Positions 16,573 through 26,406 of a stretch of 64,000 bases of DNA are shown here, one piece after another. The notes beneath the pieces were generated by a model. That model was not told the DNA's origin. It saw only the letters and a list, made by a program, of their open reading frames with translations, and did not search any database. The stretch is taken from NCBI GenBank assembly GCA_003223025.1, contig QHXR01000024.1, forward strand, positions 124,001 through 188,000, in the 5' to 3' direction. Numbering within the stretch: position 1 is the first letter of the stretch; every line of letters begins with the position of its first letter. A program made the translations under genes and the position numbers. Source of the stretch: Acidobacteriota bacterium. Its GTDB lineage: Bacteria; Acidobacteriota; Blastocatellia; Pyrinomonadales; Pyrinomonadaceae.

Positions 16573-18906
16573 ATGAGGACACTATTCGCGATAATTATTT
16601 TGACGATCTCGGCAAATGCGGCGGTTTCGGTCGATGCACTTTTAAGTACACAAATAAATTCCTTGCCCCTCGGACTGACGCCGGTCGTGATCACGTTCAC
16701 GCAAGCGCCGACCAGCACCGACTTCAACATGCTTCGATCGCTGGGGATCACCGGCGGACGATATATGAATCAGCTTCCCATCGTGCTGACGTCGGTAAAT
16801 CGTGTCCAGTTTAACGCGCTCAAGACGAAGCCGAATATCAAATCGCTCTATGCCAATCGCAGATTCAAATTGCTCGATCGCGAAGGCCGTACGATAACCG
16901 GGATCGAGAATCTCATCCGCGACACGCAGGTCAACCCGCTGAACGCCGGACTTCCGGTGACCGGAAAGAACATCGGAATCGCATACGTCGATACCGGCAT
17001 CGATGCGACGCATCCCGATCTTCAACTCGGACAAAATGTAATTCAGAATGTTTACTTCGCGACGGCTGATCTGCCGGTCGAGCCTCCCGCAGGATTTCTT
17101 CCGATCGTGCCGGTTGAGAATGTTCCGATCTCGGATGTCGAGGGTGGTCACGGAACTTTCGGAGCAGGCGTCGCGGCAGGAACCGGCGCGGCGTCGGGCG
17201 GACTCTACACCGGAATGGCGCCGGGTGCGAAGCTTATCGGAATTCGCGCCGGTAACGACGTCGGGCTTTCGACATATGCGATCGTCCAAGCGATGGACTA
17301 CGCTCTCGTCAATCAGATTCGATACAACATTCGCGTATGTAACAACTCGTGGGGAACGACGCTCGCGGACTATCCGTACGATCCGAACGATCCGGTCAAC
17401 ACCGCAACACGGATCATGCACGATCGAAACATTACGGTCGTGTTCGCGGCCGGCAATGACGGCGATGCTCCGGATATGATCAATCCGTTCTCGATCGCAC
17501 CGTGGGTCATCTCCGTCGCGGCGGCGGAGAAGAAAGGGCTAGGAACACCGGCTGGATTTTCATCCCGCGGAAACGACAACGGCACGGGCAGCGATACTGC
17601 GGGCCAGCCGGCGGATGCGACAACGCCGCCGAATCTGCGTCCTGATATCACGGGTTCGGGCGTCGATATCAAGAGCACGCGGTCGAAGGCTCCGGGTGTA
17701 ACGAACGTCGCCGGCACGATCCCGGCATTCGTCGGAGCAAACGATCTCTCGACAATTCCTCCGGCGATGCTGCCGTACTACACGACATCGCAGGGAACGA
17801 GTTTTTCGACGCCGCAGGTGAGCGGCATCGTCGCATTGTTGATGGAAGCGAATCCGCTGCTGACGCCGGATCAGGTCGTGACGATCCTCCGGCAGACCGC
17901 GACACCGATGCCGTATGAAGAGCGTGTCGTCGGTGCGGGTTATGTCGATGCACACAACGCCGTGCGATTTGCGATGTCGCTGGCTCCGGTCTCGCACCCC
18001 GCGAATCTTTTTCCATCGACCGATCCTAACGCTCCGCAAATAAACGATGCGGCGGATGATCAGATCGGCACGACCGCACAGGATATTCGCGAAGCGTATT
18101 TTAAGTACGATCCGGTCGCTAATCAGATCGTCTACCGACTTCACGTTTCTGACGCATCGGTTGTCGCGCCTAATATGCGTTGGACTTTGACATCAGCGTT
18201 CGGTGCGACCGAAGTTTTCGTTACAGCGTCGCAAGATGAGACTGCGACGACTTTCGAATACGGAACGATCACCACGCTTCCGACCGGGACGCAGAACCAG
18301 GAGACGATCGGAGCAGTTGATTTCGGGGAGATAAACGGAAACGAGATCACGATCAAACTCGCGCTGGATAAAGTCAACGCCGCGGTCGGCAGCGACGTTC
18401 TCGGGACGACATCGACGAACACGCAGGCCGAAGCGCAGATTCTCATCGGTTCGTCATTGTCGGGCGGATTGCTTTTGAATTCGGATAACGCGACGGGATC
18501 CGATTTCGATATCTCGCGACCGCTGCCCGATCCGACACCGACTCCTGAACCGACGGCGACGCCAACTCCGGATCCAACGCCGACACCGGGTCCGACGCCG
18601 GAGCCTACACCGGACAACCAGAAGCATTTCGAGGAGAGATATTCCGGAACGATCAATCCGGGCCAGAGTGCCGTGACGGTCACTTTCGAGATGAGAACAA
18701 ATATCCTCGATGCGAATCTTACGCGGAACAATAGCAATCAGGATGTCGTCTTCGAACTTCTCGATGCGAATGGCAACCTCGTCGCGGTGGCGAGCGACAA
18801 GAAGATCAAGCTGGAGAATATCGCGCTCGGAACATACGTCTATCGCATACGCGGCAACGTCGCGAAAGCAGTCGACTTCACGATAAAGAGCAAGCAGGGA
18901 AAGTGA
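16573..18906 (+). CDS. Secreted S8 serine protease with Pro/Thr-rich linker
   Basis: A 777-residue exported subtilase. ATG 16573 is chosen because GGGAGGG precedes it and it begins a clear signal peptide (MRTLFAIIILTISANA); the frame is open upstream only through a dispersed repeat and the operator. The propeptide-like domain carries LRSLGITGG. Catalytic Asp in YVDTGIDATHPD (about 140), His in GGHGTFGAG (about 193), Ser in GTSFSTPQVSG (about 410). The C-terminal half has a low-complexity linker of PT/PE repeats (about 655-680) and a final PPC-like beta domain. It has no SLH repeats, unlike the two paralogues. It may be secreted freely. Confidence 0.9.
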   Translation: MRTLFAIIILTISANAAVSVDALLSTQINSLPLGLTPVVITFTQAPTSTDFNMLRSLGITGGRYMNQLPIVLTSVNRVQFNALKTKPNIKSLYANRRFKLLDREGRTITGIENLIRDTQVNPLNAGLPVTGKNIGIAYVDTGIDATHPDLQLGQNVIQNVYFATADLPVEPPAGFLPIVPVENVPISDVEGGHGTFGAGVAAGTGAASGGLYTGMAPGAKLIGIRAGNDVGLSTYAIVQAMDYALVNQIRYNIRVCNNSWGTTLADYPYDPNDPVNTATRIMHDRNITVVFAAGNDGDAPDMINPFSIAPWVISVAAAEKKGLGTPAGFSSRGNDNGTGSDTAGQPADATTPPNLRPDITGSGVDIKSTRSKAPGVTNVAGTIPAFVGANDLSTIPPAMLPYYTTSQGTSFSTPQVSGIVALLMEANPLLTPDQVVTILRQTATPMPYEERVVGAGYVDAHNAVRFAMSLAPVSHPANLFPSTDPNAPQINDAADDQIGTTAQDIREAYFKYDPVANQIVYRLHVSDASVVAPNMRWTLTSAFGATEVFVTASQDETATTFEYGTITTLPTGTQNQETIGAVDFGEINGNEITIKLALDKVNAAVGSDVLGTTSTNTQAEAQILIGSSLSGGLLLNSDNATGSDFDISRPLPDPTPTPEPTATPTPDPTPTPGPTPEPTPDNQKHFEERYSGTINPGQSAVTVTFEMRTNILDANLTRNNSNQDVVFELLDANGNLVAVASDKKIKLENIALGTYVYRIRGNVAKAVDFTIKSKQGK

Positions 18907-19089
18907 TGCGACGCGGCGAAGGTGAGACGCGGAGACGCGGGGATAAGCCGTGACGCGGCGACGGTGAGACGCGGGGACACGGGACGCGGAGATAAGGGGC
19001 GACGCGGAGAGGGTGAGACGCGGCAACGCGTACATTAGCAAACTATCCCCGCGTCTCCGCGTCTCCGCGTCTCACCTTCGCCGCGTCAC
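18903..19089. repeat. GACGCGG-rich long inverted repeat
   Basis: Arms at 18904-18942 and 19047-19089 are complementary and built from GACGCGG/CCGCGTC units; the middle repeats the same unit. The repeat starts at the stop codon of the subtilase gene and ends three bases before the stop of the convergent binding protein. A related element lies inside the ABC exporter gene at 61312-61535. Confidence 0.8.
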
Positions 19090-19091
19090 AT

Positions 19092-20864
19092 CTAATTAGG
19101 CCTCACAAACAACTCCTCAGCATTCCAGATCGAGTACGGGAAGATCGAGCTCGGTGCATAATTTCCGACCCGGTTCGTCGCGGCGGTGATGATGTGGCGG
19201 GCGACGATCGGAACGACCGGCGTCTCGTCCGACATGATCTGCTGAATCTCGTTGAAGAGGGCCGCGCGCTTTTGCGGATCGGCTTCGCGTGCCTGCTCGG
19301 CGAAGAGTTTGTCGATCTTTGCTTCCCACTCCGTCGCCGGTGTTTTTTGCGACGGCTGCCACTGATGAATATCCGAACCGCTTAGCACGAAGTTGGCGTA
19401 CGTCGTCGGCTCGACGCCCGACGGCGTCAGACCGAAAAGCATCGCCTCGTAATCGTATGTCGCGGCCGCAGCGGCACCGACCTTATTCGATTCGAGCGGA
19501 ACGACGTTCATCTTGATCCCGAGCTTGTTGAGATCTTCTTGGATGACAGCCGCCATCAATTTCCGCGGCTCGTTTTCGGCAGGAACCAGCAGCGAAAACT
19601 CAACGCGATTTCCTTTCGCATCGAATAGCTCGGGTGATTCAGGCGTGCCTTTTTTTACAAAACCCGACTCGCTTAAAAGTTGCTCGGCTTGCTTCAGATC
19701 GTACGGAGTTTTCGTGACGTTCGGATCGATCCACTGATGATTCGCGGAAGTTACAAAACCGTATAGCGGAGTCGCGAGGCCCTGCAGCGTAGAAGTCTCG
19801 ATCGTCGTCCGATCGACCGCCGCCGATATCGCCCGCCTGAACCGTTTATCCGAAAACCATGACTGCTTGATCGGATCGCCAACCGGCTTGCCATCTTTGG
19901 TCGTTTTGCTGAGATTAAAAATTATGTGATCGACGCCGAGACCCGGGCCAAGATCGTACGGTTTGGCATTGCCGTTCGCATTGAGCAGCGATGCGTAGTC
20001 GGCGGCGCGGATCCTGTCGATGATGTCGATCGAATTCTGATTCAATCGCGTCAATGCCTGATTCGAGTCCGGCACGACCTCGAACGTTAGTTGATCGAGA
20101 TATGGCAACTGCGTTCCCTTCTCATCCTTCCGCCAGTAATTCGGATTTCGCTTGAGGACGATCTTTTCGCCGGCGACAGCAGACTCCACGCAGAACGGGC
20201 CGCTAGTCACGATCTGTTCGGGCGACGTCGTCACGCTGTAACTATCTTTAAGTTTGCCCGCTTCCTTGTCCGCGTTGAGAATATGTTTCGGGAGAACGCC
20301 GAGGTTGTCGATGTAAGTTTCGACACCCGCGACCGGCTCGGGAAATACGAATTGCATGTTGCGTTCATCGATGATCTTCGTCGCGATCGGCTTGCCGTTG
20401 ATCATCATCGAATCCACCCACGCCGCCGCCTCGCTCTTCGGATCGTAGATCGCGTCCAACGAAAAGACGACGTCCTCAGTCGTGATAGGATGCCCGTCGG
20501 AGAATTTGATCCCCTCGCGTAATTTCATATCGACGGTCTGCCGATCCGTGCCGACCGTCCAACTTTCGGCGAGCGCCGCTCTGTACTTTTGCGTCGCGTG
20601 CTCAAACTCGATCGGCCGCGCGGCCATCATATAAAACGCGATGAGGATCGACGGTTCGGTCGTCGCAACCAGCGAGTTGAAGGTCGCCGGCGGAGCCGTT
20701 ATGCGATACGCGAGCGAACCGCCGCGTGTGCCGGCGGCCTTTGGCGCGAACTTGGTGTTGCTGTTCGTCGAGTCGTTCGCCGCGGGCGGCTGTCCGCATG
20801 AAAAAATGAACGTCGCAAATACAACTAGAACCAAAACGCGCAGAAGCGATGTGAACTTTGACAT
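19092..20864 (-). CDS. Peptide/oligopeptide ABC transporter substrate-binding lipoprotein
   Basis: About 590 residues of the extracellular solute-binding protein family 5 (DppA/OppA type). The start at 20864 gives a lipoprotein signal peptide (MSKFTSLLRVLVLV) with lipobox IFSC; the frame is open 31 codons further upstream without a reason to use them. Family features include WTVGTDRQTVDMKLREGIKFSDGHPITTEDVVFS and RFRRAISAAVDR. It should bind peptides at the outer face of the inner membrane. It is divergent from two permease genes at 21307 and 22512, so the importer is split across a shared promoter region. No ATPase gene is adjacent. Peptides from the nearby proteases are plausible substrates (inference). 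Confidence 0.85.
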   Translation of the reverse strand: MSKFTSLLRVLVLVVFATFIFSCGQPPAANDSTNSNTKFAPKAAGTRGGSLAYRITAPPATFNSLVATTEPSILIAFYMMAARPIEFEHATQKYRAALAESWTVGTDRQTVDMKLREGIKFSDGHPITTEDVVFSLDAIYDPKSEAAAWVDSMMINGKPIATKIIDERNMQFVFPEPVAGVETYIDNLGVLPKHILNADKEAGKLKDSYSVTTSPEQIVTSGPFCVESAVAGEKIVLKRNPNYWRKDEKGTQLPYLDQLTFEVVPDSNQALTRLNQNSIDIIDRIRAADYASLLNANGNAKPYDLGPGLGVDHIIFNLSKTTKDGKPVGDPIKQSWFSDKRFRRAISAAVDRTTIETSTLQGLATPLYGFVTSANHQWIDPNVTKTPYDLKQAEQLLSESGFVKKGTPESPELFDAKGNRVEFSLLVPAENEPRKLMAAVIQEDLNKLGIKMNVVPLESNKVGAAAAATYDYEAMLFGLTPSGVEPTTYANFVLSGSDIHQWQPSQKTPATEWEAKIDKLFAEQAREADPQKRAALFNEIQQIMSDETPVVPIVARHIITAATNRVGNYAPSSIFPYSIWNAEELFVRPN

Positions 20865-21060
20865 AAAGTTTTTTGAAGTCTCCGTTACAAACTTTGCAGG
20901 TACGCACTTGGGGCTCGAAACAAGAGTGAGTTTAAGAGTTTCTTTTTTGCAAATCAATTTACAATCGTCAAGAATATCCGCAGCCGTTTTTAAGCTACGG
21001 AGTTGGTTCTTTGCTAGCAGCAGAAACTTAAACTCGAGTGATTACGTTACGCGAGGCGAG

Positions 21061-21236
21061 AGAACCACCCCGCCTCGCAAAGCCTCGGCACCCCTCCTTG
21101 GGAAGGAGGGGAGTTTTTTGTAGGTTCGCATCTTCCGGGTAACGCGGTGGCAAAAGGTTCCCTCATAACACACGAGAAACTCCCCTCCTTCCGAAGGAGG
21201 GGTGGCAGCCGCTTCGGCTGACGGAGTGGTTCTTAG
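21061..21236. repeat. CCCCTCCTT palindromes in the divergent promoter region
   Basis: This 442-bp gap between divergent transporter genes (20865-21306) holds two hairpins of one family. CCCCTCCTT/AAGGAGGGG with AGTTTTTT (21091-21119) could terminate on the plus strand. CTCCCCTCCTTCCGAAGGAG lies near 21182. Both are flanked by AGAACCACCCCG-type or GTGGTTCT ends, also found at 22322-22476. No clear promoter was picked out. Confidence 0.65.
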
Positions 21237-21306
21237 TCTCGCATTACAAAAAACGCTCGTGTGCTGTTAGGTCTAACTGTCGCGAGACCAACTCAAAACG
21301 CGTTTC

Positions 21307-22224
21307 ATGCTCAAACTCATCGCTCGAAAAATTGTGCAAGGCGTGATGATGATCTTCATCGTGTCGGCGTTGACGTTCGTTCTGCTCAGTCTCGCCGGCG
21401 GTGATGCATTGACGGTTTTGCGCGAGAATCCGCAGATCTCCGAAGCGACGATCGAAAATCTGCGACGCGTGTACGGACTCGATCAGCCTGTCGCGGTGAG
21501 ATACGGCAACTGGCTAAAGGATGCGCTGGTGGGTGAGCTGGGCGAGTCGATGTACTTTCGAGTTCCGGTCAGCTCGCTTGTTGCGACGCGATTTGTAAGC
21601 ACGTTTCTGCTCGGCATCGCGGCACTGGGAATCGCGGTCGTGATCGCGTCCGTGCTTAGCATCGCCGCAGCGCGATATCGGAGCAAAGCGTTATCGCGTC
21701 TCATCGAGCTCATCGTCTTCATCACCGCATCGACGCCGAGGATCGTCCTTGCATTATTTGCTCTGGCGGTCGTCGCGCAGCTAACTGCGGCGAACATTGA
21801 TGCCGCATCTGCCTTAGGATTTTGGCTCGCCGCGCTTGCGCTTGCGACACCGCTGATCTCGATCTTCCTCGCACAGTCTCATGAAGGACTGACGAACACC
21901 ATGAACGAAGATTTCATCCAGCTCGCTCGGGCGAAGGGTTTGGGCGAGACGACCGTCGTCGTGCGCCATGCGATCCGCGCGGCGTTGAATCCCGTGCTAA
22001 CGGTCTTTGGCCTGTCGCTCGGCGGCATTCTCGGCGGATCGGTGATAGTCGAAACCGTACTCGGGCGACAAGGCTTGGGAACGCTCATGGTCTCCGCCGT
22101 ACGCGGCCGCGATCTGCCACTGGTGATGGGCATCGTCCTCGTAACGAGTGCCGCGGTTTGGGTCGGGAATACGCTCGCTGAAATATTGCAGGCTGTGAAC
22201 GACAAGAGAGTGAGGGCAAAATGA
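21307..22224 (+). CDS. Peptide ABC transporter permease, DppB-like
   Basis: A 305-residue inner-membrane permease with six hydrophobic helices. The N-terminus (VVQGVMMIFIVSALTFVLLSL) and the first periplasmic part NLRRVYGLDQPVAVRYGNWL are typical of the DppB/OppB family. The cytoplasmic coupling motif appears as EDFIQLARAKGLGETTVVVRHAIRAA, shown here as EDFIQLARAKGLGE and RHAIRAALNPVLT. It should pair with the next permease and an unlinked ATPase to import peptides delivered by the lipoprotein at 19092-20864. Confidence 0.87.
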   Translation: MLKLIARKIVQGVMMIFIVSALTFVLLSLAGGDALTVLRENPQISEATIENLRRVYGLDQPVAVRYGNWLKDALVGELGESMYFRVPVSSLVATRFVSTFLLGIAALGIAVVIASVLSIAAARYRSKALSRLIELIVFITASTPRIVLALFALAVVAQLTAANIDAASALGFWLAALALATPLISIFLAQSHEGLTNTMNEDFIQLARAKGLGETTVVVRHAIRAALNPVLTVFGLSLGGILGGSVIVETVLGRQGLGTLMVSAVRGRDLPLVMGIVLVTSAAVWVGNTLAEILQAVNDKRVRAK

Positions 22225-22321
22225 GAAGTGAGAAGTGAGACGTGAGAGATGAGAGATGAGAAGTCGAGGGAGTGAGGAAGGATGCGGAACTCGTGAGCGT
22301 GAAATTGTGAGTTCAACAAAG

Positions 22322-22476
22322 ACTCCCCTCCTTCCGAAGGAGGGGTGCCGAGGTTTTGCGAGGCGGGGTGGTTCTCCAACCTCTCAAACACGGCAATTCG
22401 AGTTTCGGGGTCTGCATGTTGCAGAGAACCACCCCGTCAGCCGAAGCGGCTGCCACCCCTCCTGGGGGGAGTTGTG
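22322..22476. repeat. CCCCTCCTTCCGAAGGAGGGG palindromic element inside the transporter operon
   Basis: Two inverted hairpin units, CTCCCCTCCTTCCGAAGGAG at 22323 and a CCACCCCTCC/GGGGGGA unit near 22453, with GGGGTGGTTCT and AGAACCACCCC between them. It separates the two permease genes by 287 bp. Upstream, 22225-22260 is a run of GTGAGA/ATGAGA short repeats. Confidence 0.7.
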
Positions 22477-22511
22477 TTGACGATTTCTCAAGTTTGAAAA
22501 GAAGTCCCGAA

Positions 22512-23564
22512 GTGAAACGAATCACGACAAACTCGATCAAGAAAAACGCGCGGCGGATCATAGGCTGGATCATCGTCGCGAAGTTTGTTGCGATCATCCT
22601 ATTCGCGGACTTCTTCGCGCCGTATGATTATCCCGAACAATCGCGATCCGAACCTTCCGCTCCGGCGACTACGATCCAATTCCGCGGGCTTCATCCGGTT
22701 ATTTATCCAAAACGTCTGACCGATCCGCTTCGGCTGATCTATGAAGAGGATCGCACGCGGCCTCACTCCGTCGAGATATTCGTTCACGGATATCAGTACA
22801 AATTGCTTGGCATTATCCCGAGTGACCTACATCTATTCGGTGTCGAGCAAGATGTCGGCGCTCCGAGGATCGATCTTCTCGGAACCGATAATCTCGGCCG
22901 CGACCGGTTTTCGCGCTTGATGCACGCCGTCCGGTTCTCGCTCATCGTTTGTTCGATCGGAGTTCTGCTTGCTTGCCTCATCGGAATCGTCATCGGCGTG
23001 ACGAGCGGTTATTCGACAAAGTTTGTCGATACCGTTTTGATGGGCATAACCGACGCCATGCTTTCGCTGCCGACGCTGATCCTGATCCTCGCCGCACGCG
23101 CCGCATTTCCGCTCGAGCTGCCTCCGATCCGCGCCGCATTTCTTCTGTTGTTTATCTTCGCGCTTACCGGTTGGGCCGAGATGGCGAGACTCGCACGCGG
23201 TCTTGTTGTCGCGACGCGCGAACGCGAGTTCGTAACCGCCGCCGTCGCGACTGGCGTCACCCGATCGAGGATTCTGTTTCGACACATCCTTCCAAACATC
23301 TTCGCGCCATTGATGACGCAAGCAATCCTCATGCTCCCCGCGTTCCTTCTTGCCGAGATCGCGCTTTCGTATCTCGGCGTCGGCCTGCAGGAACCTGAGG
23401 CAAGTCTCGGAAATATGCTGACCGCCGCGGGCGATCTCAATCAACTGCGTCAGCATCCCATCAGCATCCTGTCGCCGGCAATTCTTATTTTCATTTTTGT
23501 GATCGGCATCCGGCTTTTGAGTGACCGAAAGAGGACGCAACCGGAAACCTTCCGGACAAACTGA
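22512..23564 (+). CDS. Peptide ABC transporter permease, DppC-like
   Basis: About 350 residues, the second permease of the importer. GTG 22512 is chosen (VKRITTNSIKKNARRIIG) because the frame upstream is repeat-derived; the ribosome site is weak. The first helix ends in FADFFAPYDYPEQ, typical of DppC. The phrase DNLGRDRFSRLMHAVRFSL and the coupling region REREFVTAAVATGVTRSRI support the family. A longer than usual periplasmic stretch (about 40-130) precedes the core. The last codons (TFRTN) and the stop lie within the arm of a perfect 27-bp inverted repeat, so the C-terminus seems to be shaped by that element. Confidence 0.83.
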   Translation: MKRITTNSIKKNARRIIGWIIVAKFVAIILFADFFAPYDYPEQSRSEPSAPATTIQFRGLHPVIYPKRLTDPLRLIYEEDRTRPHSVEIFVHGYQYKLLGIIPSDLHLFGVEQDVGAPRIDLLGTDNLGRDRFSRLMHAVRFSLIVCSIGVLLACLIGIVIGVTSGYSTKFVDTVLMGITDAMLSLPTLILILAARAAFPLELPPIRAAFLLLFIFALTGWAEMARLARGLVVATREREFVTAAVATGVTRSRILFRHILPNIFAPLMTQAILMLPAFLLAEIALSYLGVGLQEPEASLGNMLTAAGDLNQLRQHPISILSPAILIFIFVIGIRLLSDRKRTQPETFRTN

Positions 23565-23642
23565 AAAGTAAGAGCAGAAGTTTCACCGGTCATCTTCGTT
23601 TTCACCTTTCAGTTTTTACTTTTCAGTTTGTCCGGAAGGTTT
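23545..23642. repeat. Perfect 27-bp inverted repeat overlapping a permease stop codon
   Basis: Arms 23545-23571 and 23616-23642 are exact complements. The left arm contains the stop codon of the DppC-like gene. It could form a stable 3' end; there is no T-tract. Confidence 0.85.
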
Positions 23643-23690
23643 GGACGAAACTATGTCCGGTGTTTGGAGTAATATTGAACGAGACCATTC

Positions 23691-26348
23691 ATGAACGCCG
23701 AGCAACAAAGATTAGAGGAGTCGAACGCGCGGACGAAGCACTGGAAGCGTTGGGGCCCGTATCTTGCCGAGCGGGCGTGGGGAACGGTGCGCGAAGATTA
23801 CTCGGCGGACGGTTCAGCCTGGGAATACTTTCCGCACGATCACGCCAGATCGCGCGCTTACCGGTGGAATGAAGACGGCATTGCCGGGATCAGCGATCGC
23901 CATCAGTTCATATGTTTCTCTATCGCACTTTGGAACGGATGCGATCCGATCTTGAAGGAACGACTTTTCGGACTGACGGGAAACGAAGGAAATCACGGCG
24001 AGGATGTGAAGGAGATCTATTACTATCTCGATTCGACTCCGACCCACTCGTACATGAAGTTTCTGTACAAGTATCCGCAAGCAGAATTTCCATATACACG
24101 CCTCATCGACGAGAATCGAAAACGAACAAAGCACGAACGCGAGTTTGAACTGATCGACACCGGAATATTCGACGACGATCGTTACTTCGACGTTTTTGTC
24201 GAGTACGCGAAAGCCGACGTTGAAGACATCCTTATCAAGATCACCGTCGCGAACCGAGGTCCCGAAGACGCGAAATTGAATTTGCTTCCGACGGTCTGGT
24301 TCAGGAATACGTGGACATGGTGCGGTGCCGATGCGGATTGTCGAATGCGAAGTTCGGCGGCTGGCGTCATCGAACTCGAATGCGATTACGGCGCGCGTCG
24401 GTTATATTGCGACGGCGCACCTGAACTGCTTTTCACCGAGAACGAGACGAACAATGAGCGATTGTTCGGTGCCCGGAATCGGACGACGTTTGTAAAAGAC
24501 GGAATCAACGACCGCGTTGTCCACGGCGACGCAAGCAAGGTGAATCCTGAATTGTCCGGGACGAAAGCAGCGGCGAATTACGAGCTGACCATTCCGGCGC
24601 GTTCTGAGATAGTTATTCGACTCCGGTTAACGGATCGAGAATTTTCACGCAAAGACGCGAAGACGCAAAGCGAGAATATCGAGGCATTCACAGACTTCGA
24701 TAAGATCTTCGCGCAGCGGATCACCGAAGCAGATGAGTTCCACAACGATCTCGCTCCAAAGGATCTTTCCGTCGACGCTCGTTCGGTTCAGCGTCAGGCG
24801 TTTGCCGGGATGCTGTTGTCGAAACAGTTCTATCACTACGTTGTGAAGGAATGGCTCGACGGAGATCCCGCGATGCCCGTGCCGCCGCCGCAGCGAAAGC
24901 AGGGTCGCAATCGTCATTGGAAACATCTCTACAACTCGGATGTCATCTCGATGCCTGATAAGTGGGAGTACCCGTGGTACGCGGCGTGGGATCTGGCGTT
25001 TCACTGCATACCTCTCGCATTGGTCGATTCTGAATTCTCAAAAGAGCAACTCCTGCTGATGCTACGCGAGTGGTATATGCATCCGAACGGCGAGATTCCG
25101 GCCTACGAATGGGCGCTCGGCGATGTGAATCCGCCTGTCCACGCATGGGCCGCGATGCGCGTTTACCAGATCGAAAAAAAGGCGCGCGGAAAAGGCGATC
25201 GAAAATTTCTGGCGCGCGTGTTTCAAAAACTACTCCTCAATTTTACGTGGTGGGTGAATCGAAAAGACTCCGAAGGAAATAATGTTTTTGAAGGCGGGTT
25301 CCTCGGTCTCGACAACATCGGCGTGTTCGATCGATCGCAACCCTTGCCGACCGGTGGAACGCTCGCGCAATCGGACGGGACAAGCTGGATGGCGATGTAT
25401 TGTCTGAACATGCTCGCGATCTCGCTCGAGCTATCGATCGAGGACACGGCGTACGAAGATCTTGCGAGTAAATTCTGGGAGCACTTTCTTTACATCTCCG
25501 ACGCGATGAACGATCTCGGTGACGCAAGTCTGTCGCTGTGGGACGAAGAAGACGGTTTCTATTACGACGTCCTTCACCTGCAGGAGAACAATTACAGTAT
25601 TCCGATCCGCATCCGCTCGATGGTCGGTCTGATCCCGCTTTTTGCAGTGGCGACCGTCGAACCCGAGATCCTGGATCAATTGCCTGAGTTCAAGCGCAGG
25701 GTCCAATGGTTTATAAAAAACCGACCGGACCTGACTGACAATATCAATTGCGGAAGAAAGCCGGGTGTCGGTGAGCGCCGCCTTCTCGCTGTGGCGTACC
25801 GCGACCGTCTCGAGCGCGTGCTGAAATACATGCTCGATGAGAACGAGTTTCTGTCGCCGCACGGGATCAGAGCCCTGTCACGATTTCACAAAGATTCGCC
25901 TTATGTTCTGCATGTGAACGGCACCGAGCACCGCGTCGATTATGAACCTGCTGAATCGATGACCGGACTCTTCGGCGGAAATTCGAATTGGCGCGGTCCT
26001 GTCTGGTTTCCCTGCAACTATTTGCTCATCGAGTCGCTGCAGAAGTTTCATCATTATTACGGCGATGACTTCAAGGTCGAATGTCCGACCGGTTCCGGAA
26101 AGATGATGAACCTCTGGCAAGTCGCCGAGGAATTGTCGCGAAGGCTCTCGAGTATTTTCTTAAAAGACGCGGATGGAAATCGTCCGGTTTTCGGCGGGGC
26201 CGAGAAGTTTCAGACAGATAAATATTTTCGGGATCATGTTTTGTTCTACGAATATTTCCACGGCGACAATGGCTCGGGTGTCGGAGCGAGTCATCAGACA
26301 GGTTGGACAGGATTGGTAGCAAAGTTGCTACAGCAAAGCGGGGAGTAA
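23691..26348 (+). CDS. Glucosidase of the GH63/MGH1-like family
   Basis: An 885-residue cytoplasmic-looking enzyme without a signal peptide. The N-terminus ([20 protein letters not shown] and [17 protein letters not shown]) and the (alpha/alpha)6-barrel features ([36 protein letters not shown]) match bacterial relatives of mannosyl-oligosaccharide glucosidase. The probable role is glucose release from alpha-glucosides or a disaccharide. The next gene, a glucose dehydrogenase-like enzyme, fits that. A short stretch near residue 320 ([14 protein letters not shown] at 24646-24676) resembles an ACGCAAAGACGCG intergenic repeat and may be an insertion. Confidence 0.8.
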   Translation: MNAEQQRLEESNARTKHWKRWGPYLAERAWGTVREDYSADGSAWEYFPHDHARSRAYRWNEDGIAGISDRHQFICFSIALWNGCDPILKERLFGLTGNEGNHGEDVKEIYYYLDSTPTHSYMKFLYKYPQAEFPYTRLIDENRKRTKHEREFELIDTGIFDDDRYFDVFVEYAKADVEDILIKITVANRGPEDAKLNLLPTVWFRNTWTWCGADADCRMRSSAAGVIELECDYGARRLYCDGAPELLFTENETNNERLFGARNRTTFVKDGINDRVVHGDASKVNPELSGTKAAANYELTIPARSEIVIRLRLTDREFSRKDAKTQSENIEAFTDFDKIFAQRITEADEFHNDLAPKDLSVDARSVQRQAFAGMLLSKQFYHYVVKEWLDGDPAMPVPPPQRKQGRNRHWKHLYNSDVISMPDKWEYPWYAAWDLAFHCIPLALVDSEFSKEQLLLMLREWYMHPNGEIPAYEWALGDVNPPVHAWAAMRVYQIEKKARGKGDRKFLARVFQKLLLNFTWWVNRKDSEGNNVFEGGFLGLDNIGVFDRSQPLPTGGTLAQSDGTSWMAMYCLNMLAISLELSIEDTAYEDLASKFWEHFLYISDAMNDLGDASLSLWDEEDGFYYDVLHLQENNYSIPIRIRSMVGLIPLFAVATVEPEILDQLPEFKRRVQWFIKNRPDLTDNINCGRKPGVGERRLLAVAYRDRLERVLKYMLDENEFLSPHGIRALSRFHKDSPYVLHVNGTEHRVDYEPAESMTGLFGGNSNWRGPVWFPCNYLLIESLQKFHHYYGDDFKVECPTGSGKMMNLWQVAEELSRRLSSIFLKDADGNRPVFGGAEKFQTDKYFRDHVLFYEYFHGDNGSGVGASHQTGWTGLVAKLLQQSGE

Positions 26349-26349
26349 A

Positions 26350-26401
26350 GTTTTGAGTCCCGCCTTTAGGCGGTCCGCCGGCTTAAGCCGGTACTCAAAA
26401 C
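26350..26401. repeat. Hairpin with GTTTTGAG ends
   Basis: Terminal inverted repeats GTTTTGAG/CTCAAAAC enclose two small hairpins (CCGCCTTTAGGCGG and CCGGCTTAAGCCGG). It starts three bases after the glucosidase stop and ends five bases before ATG 26407. Confidence 0.7.
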
Positions 26402-26406
26402 AAAAT

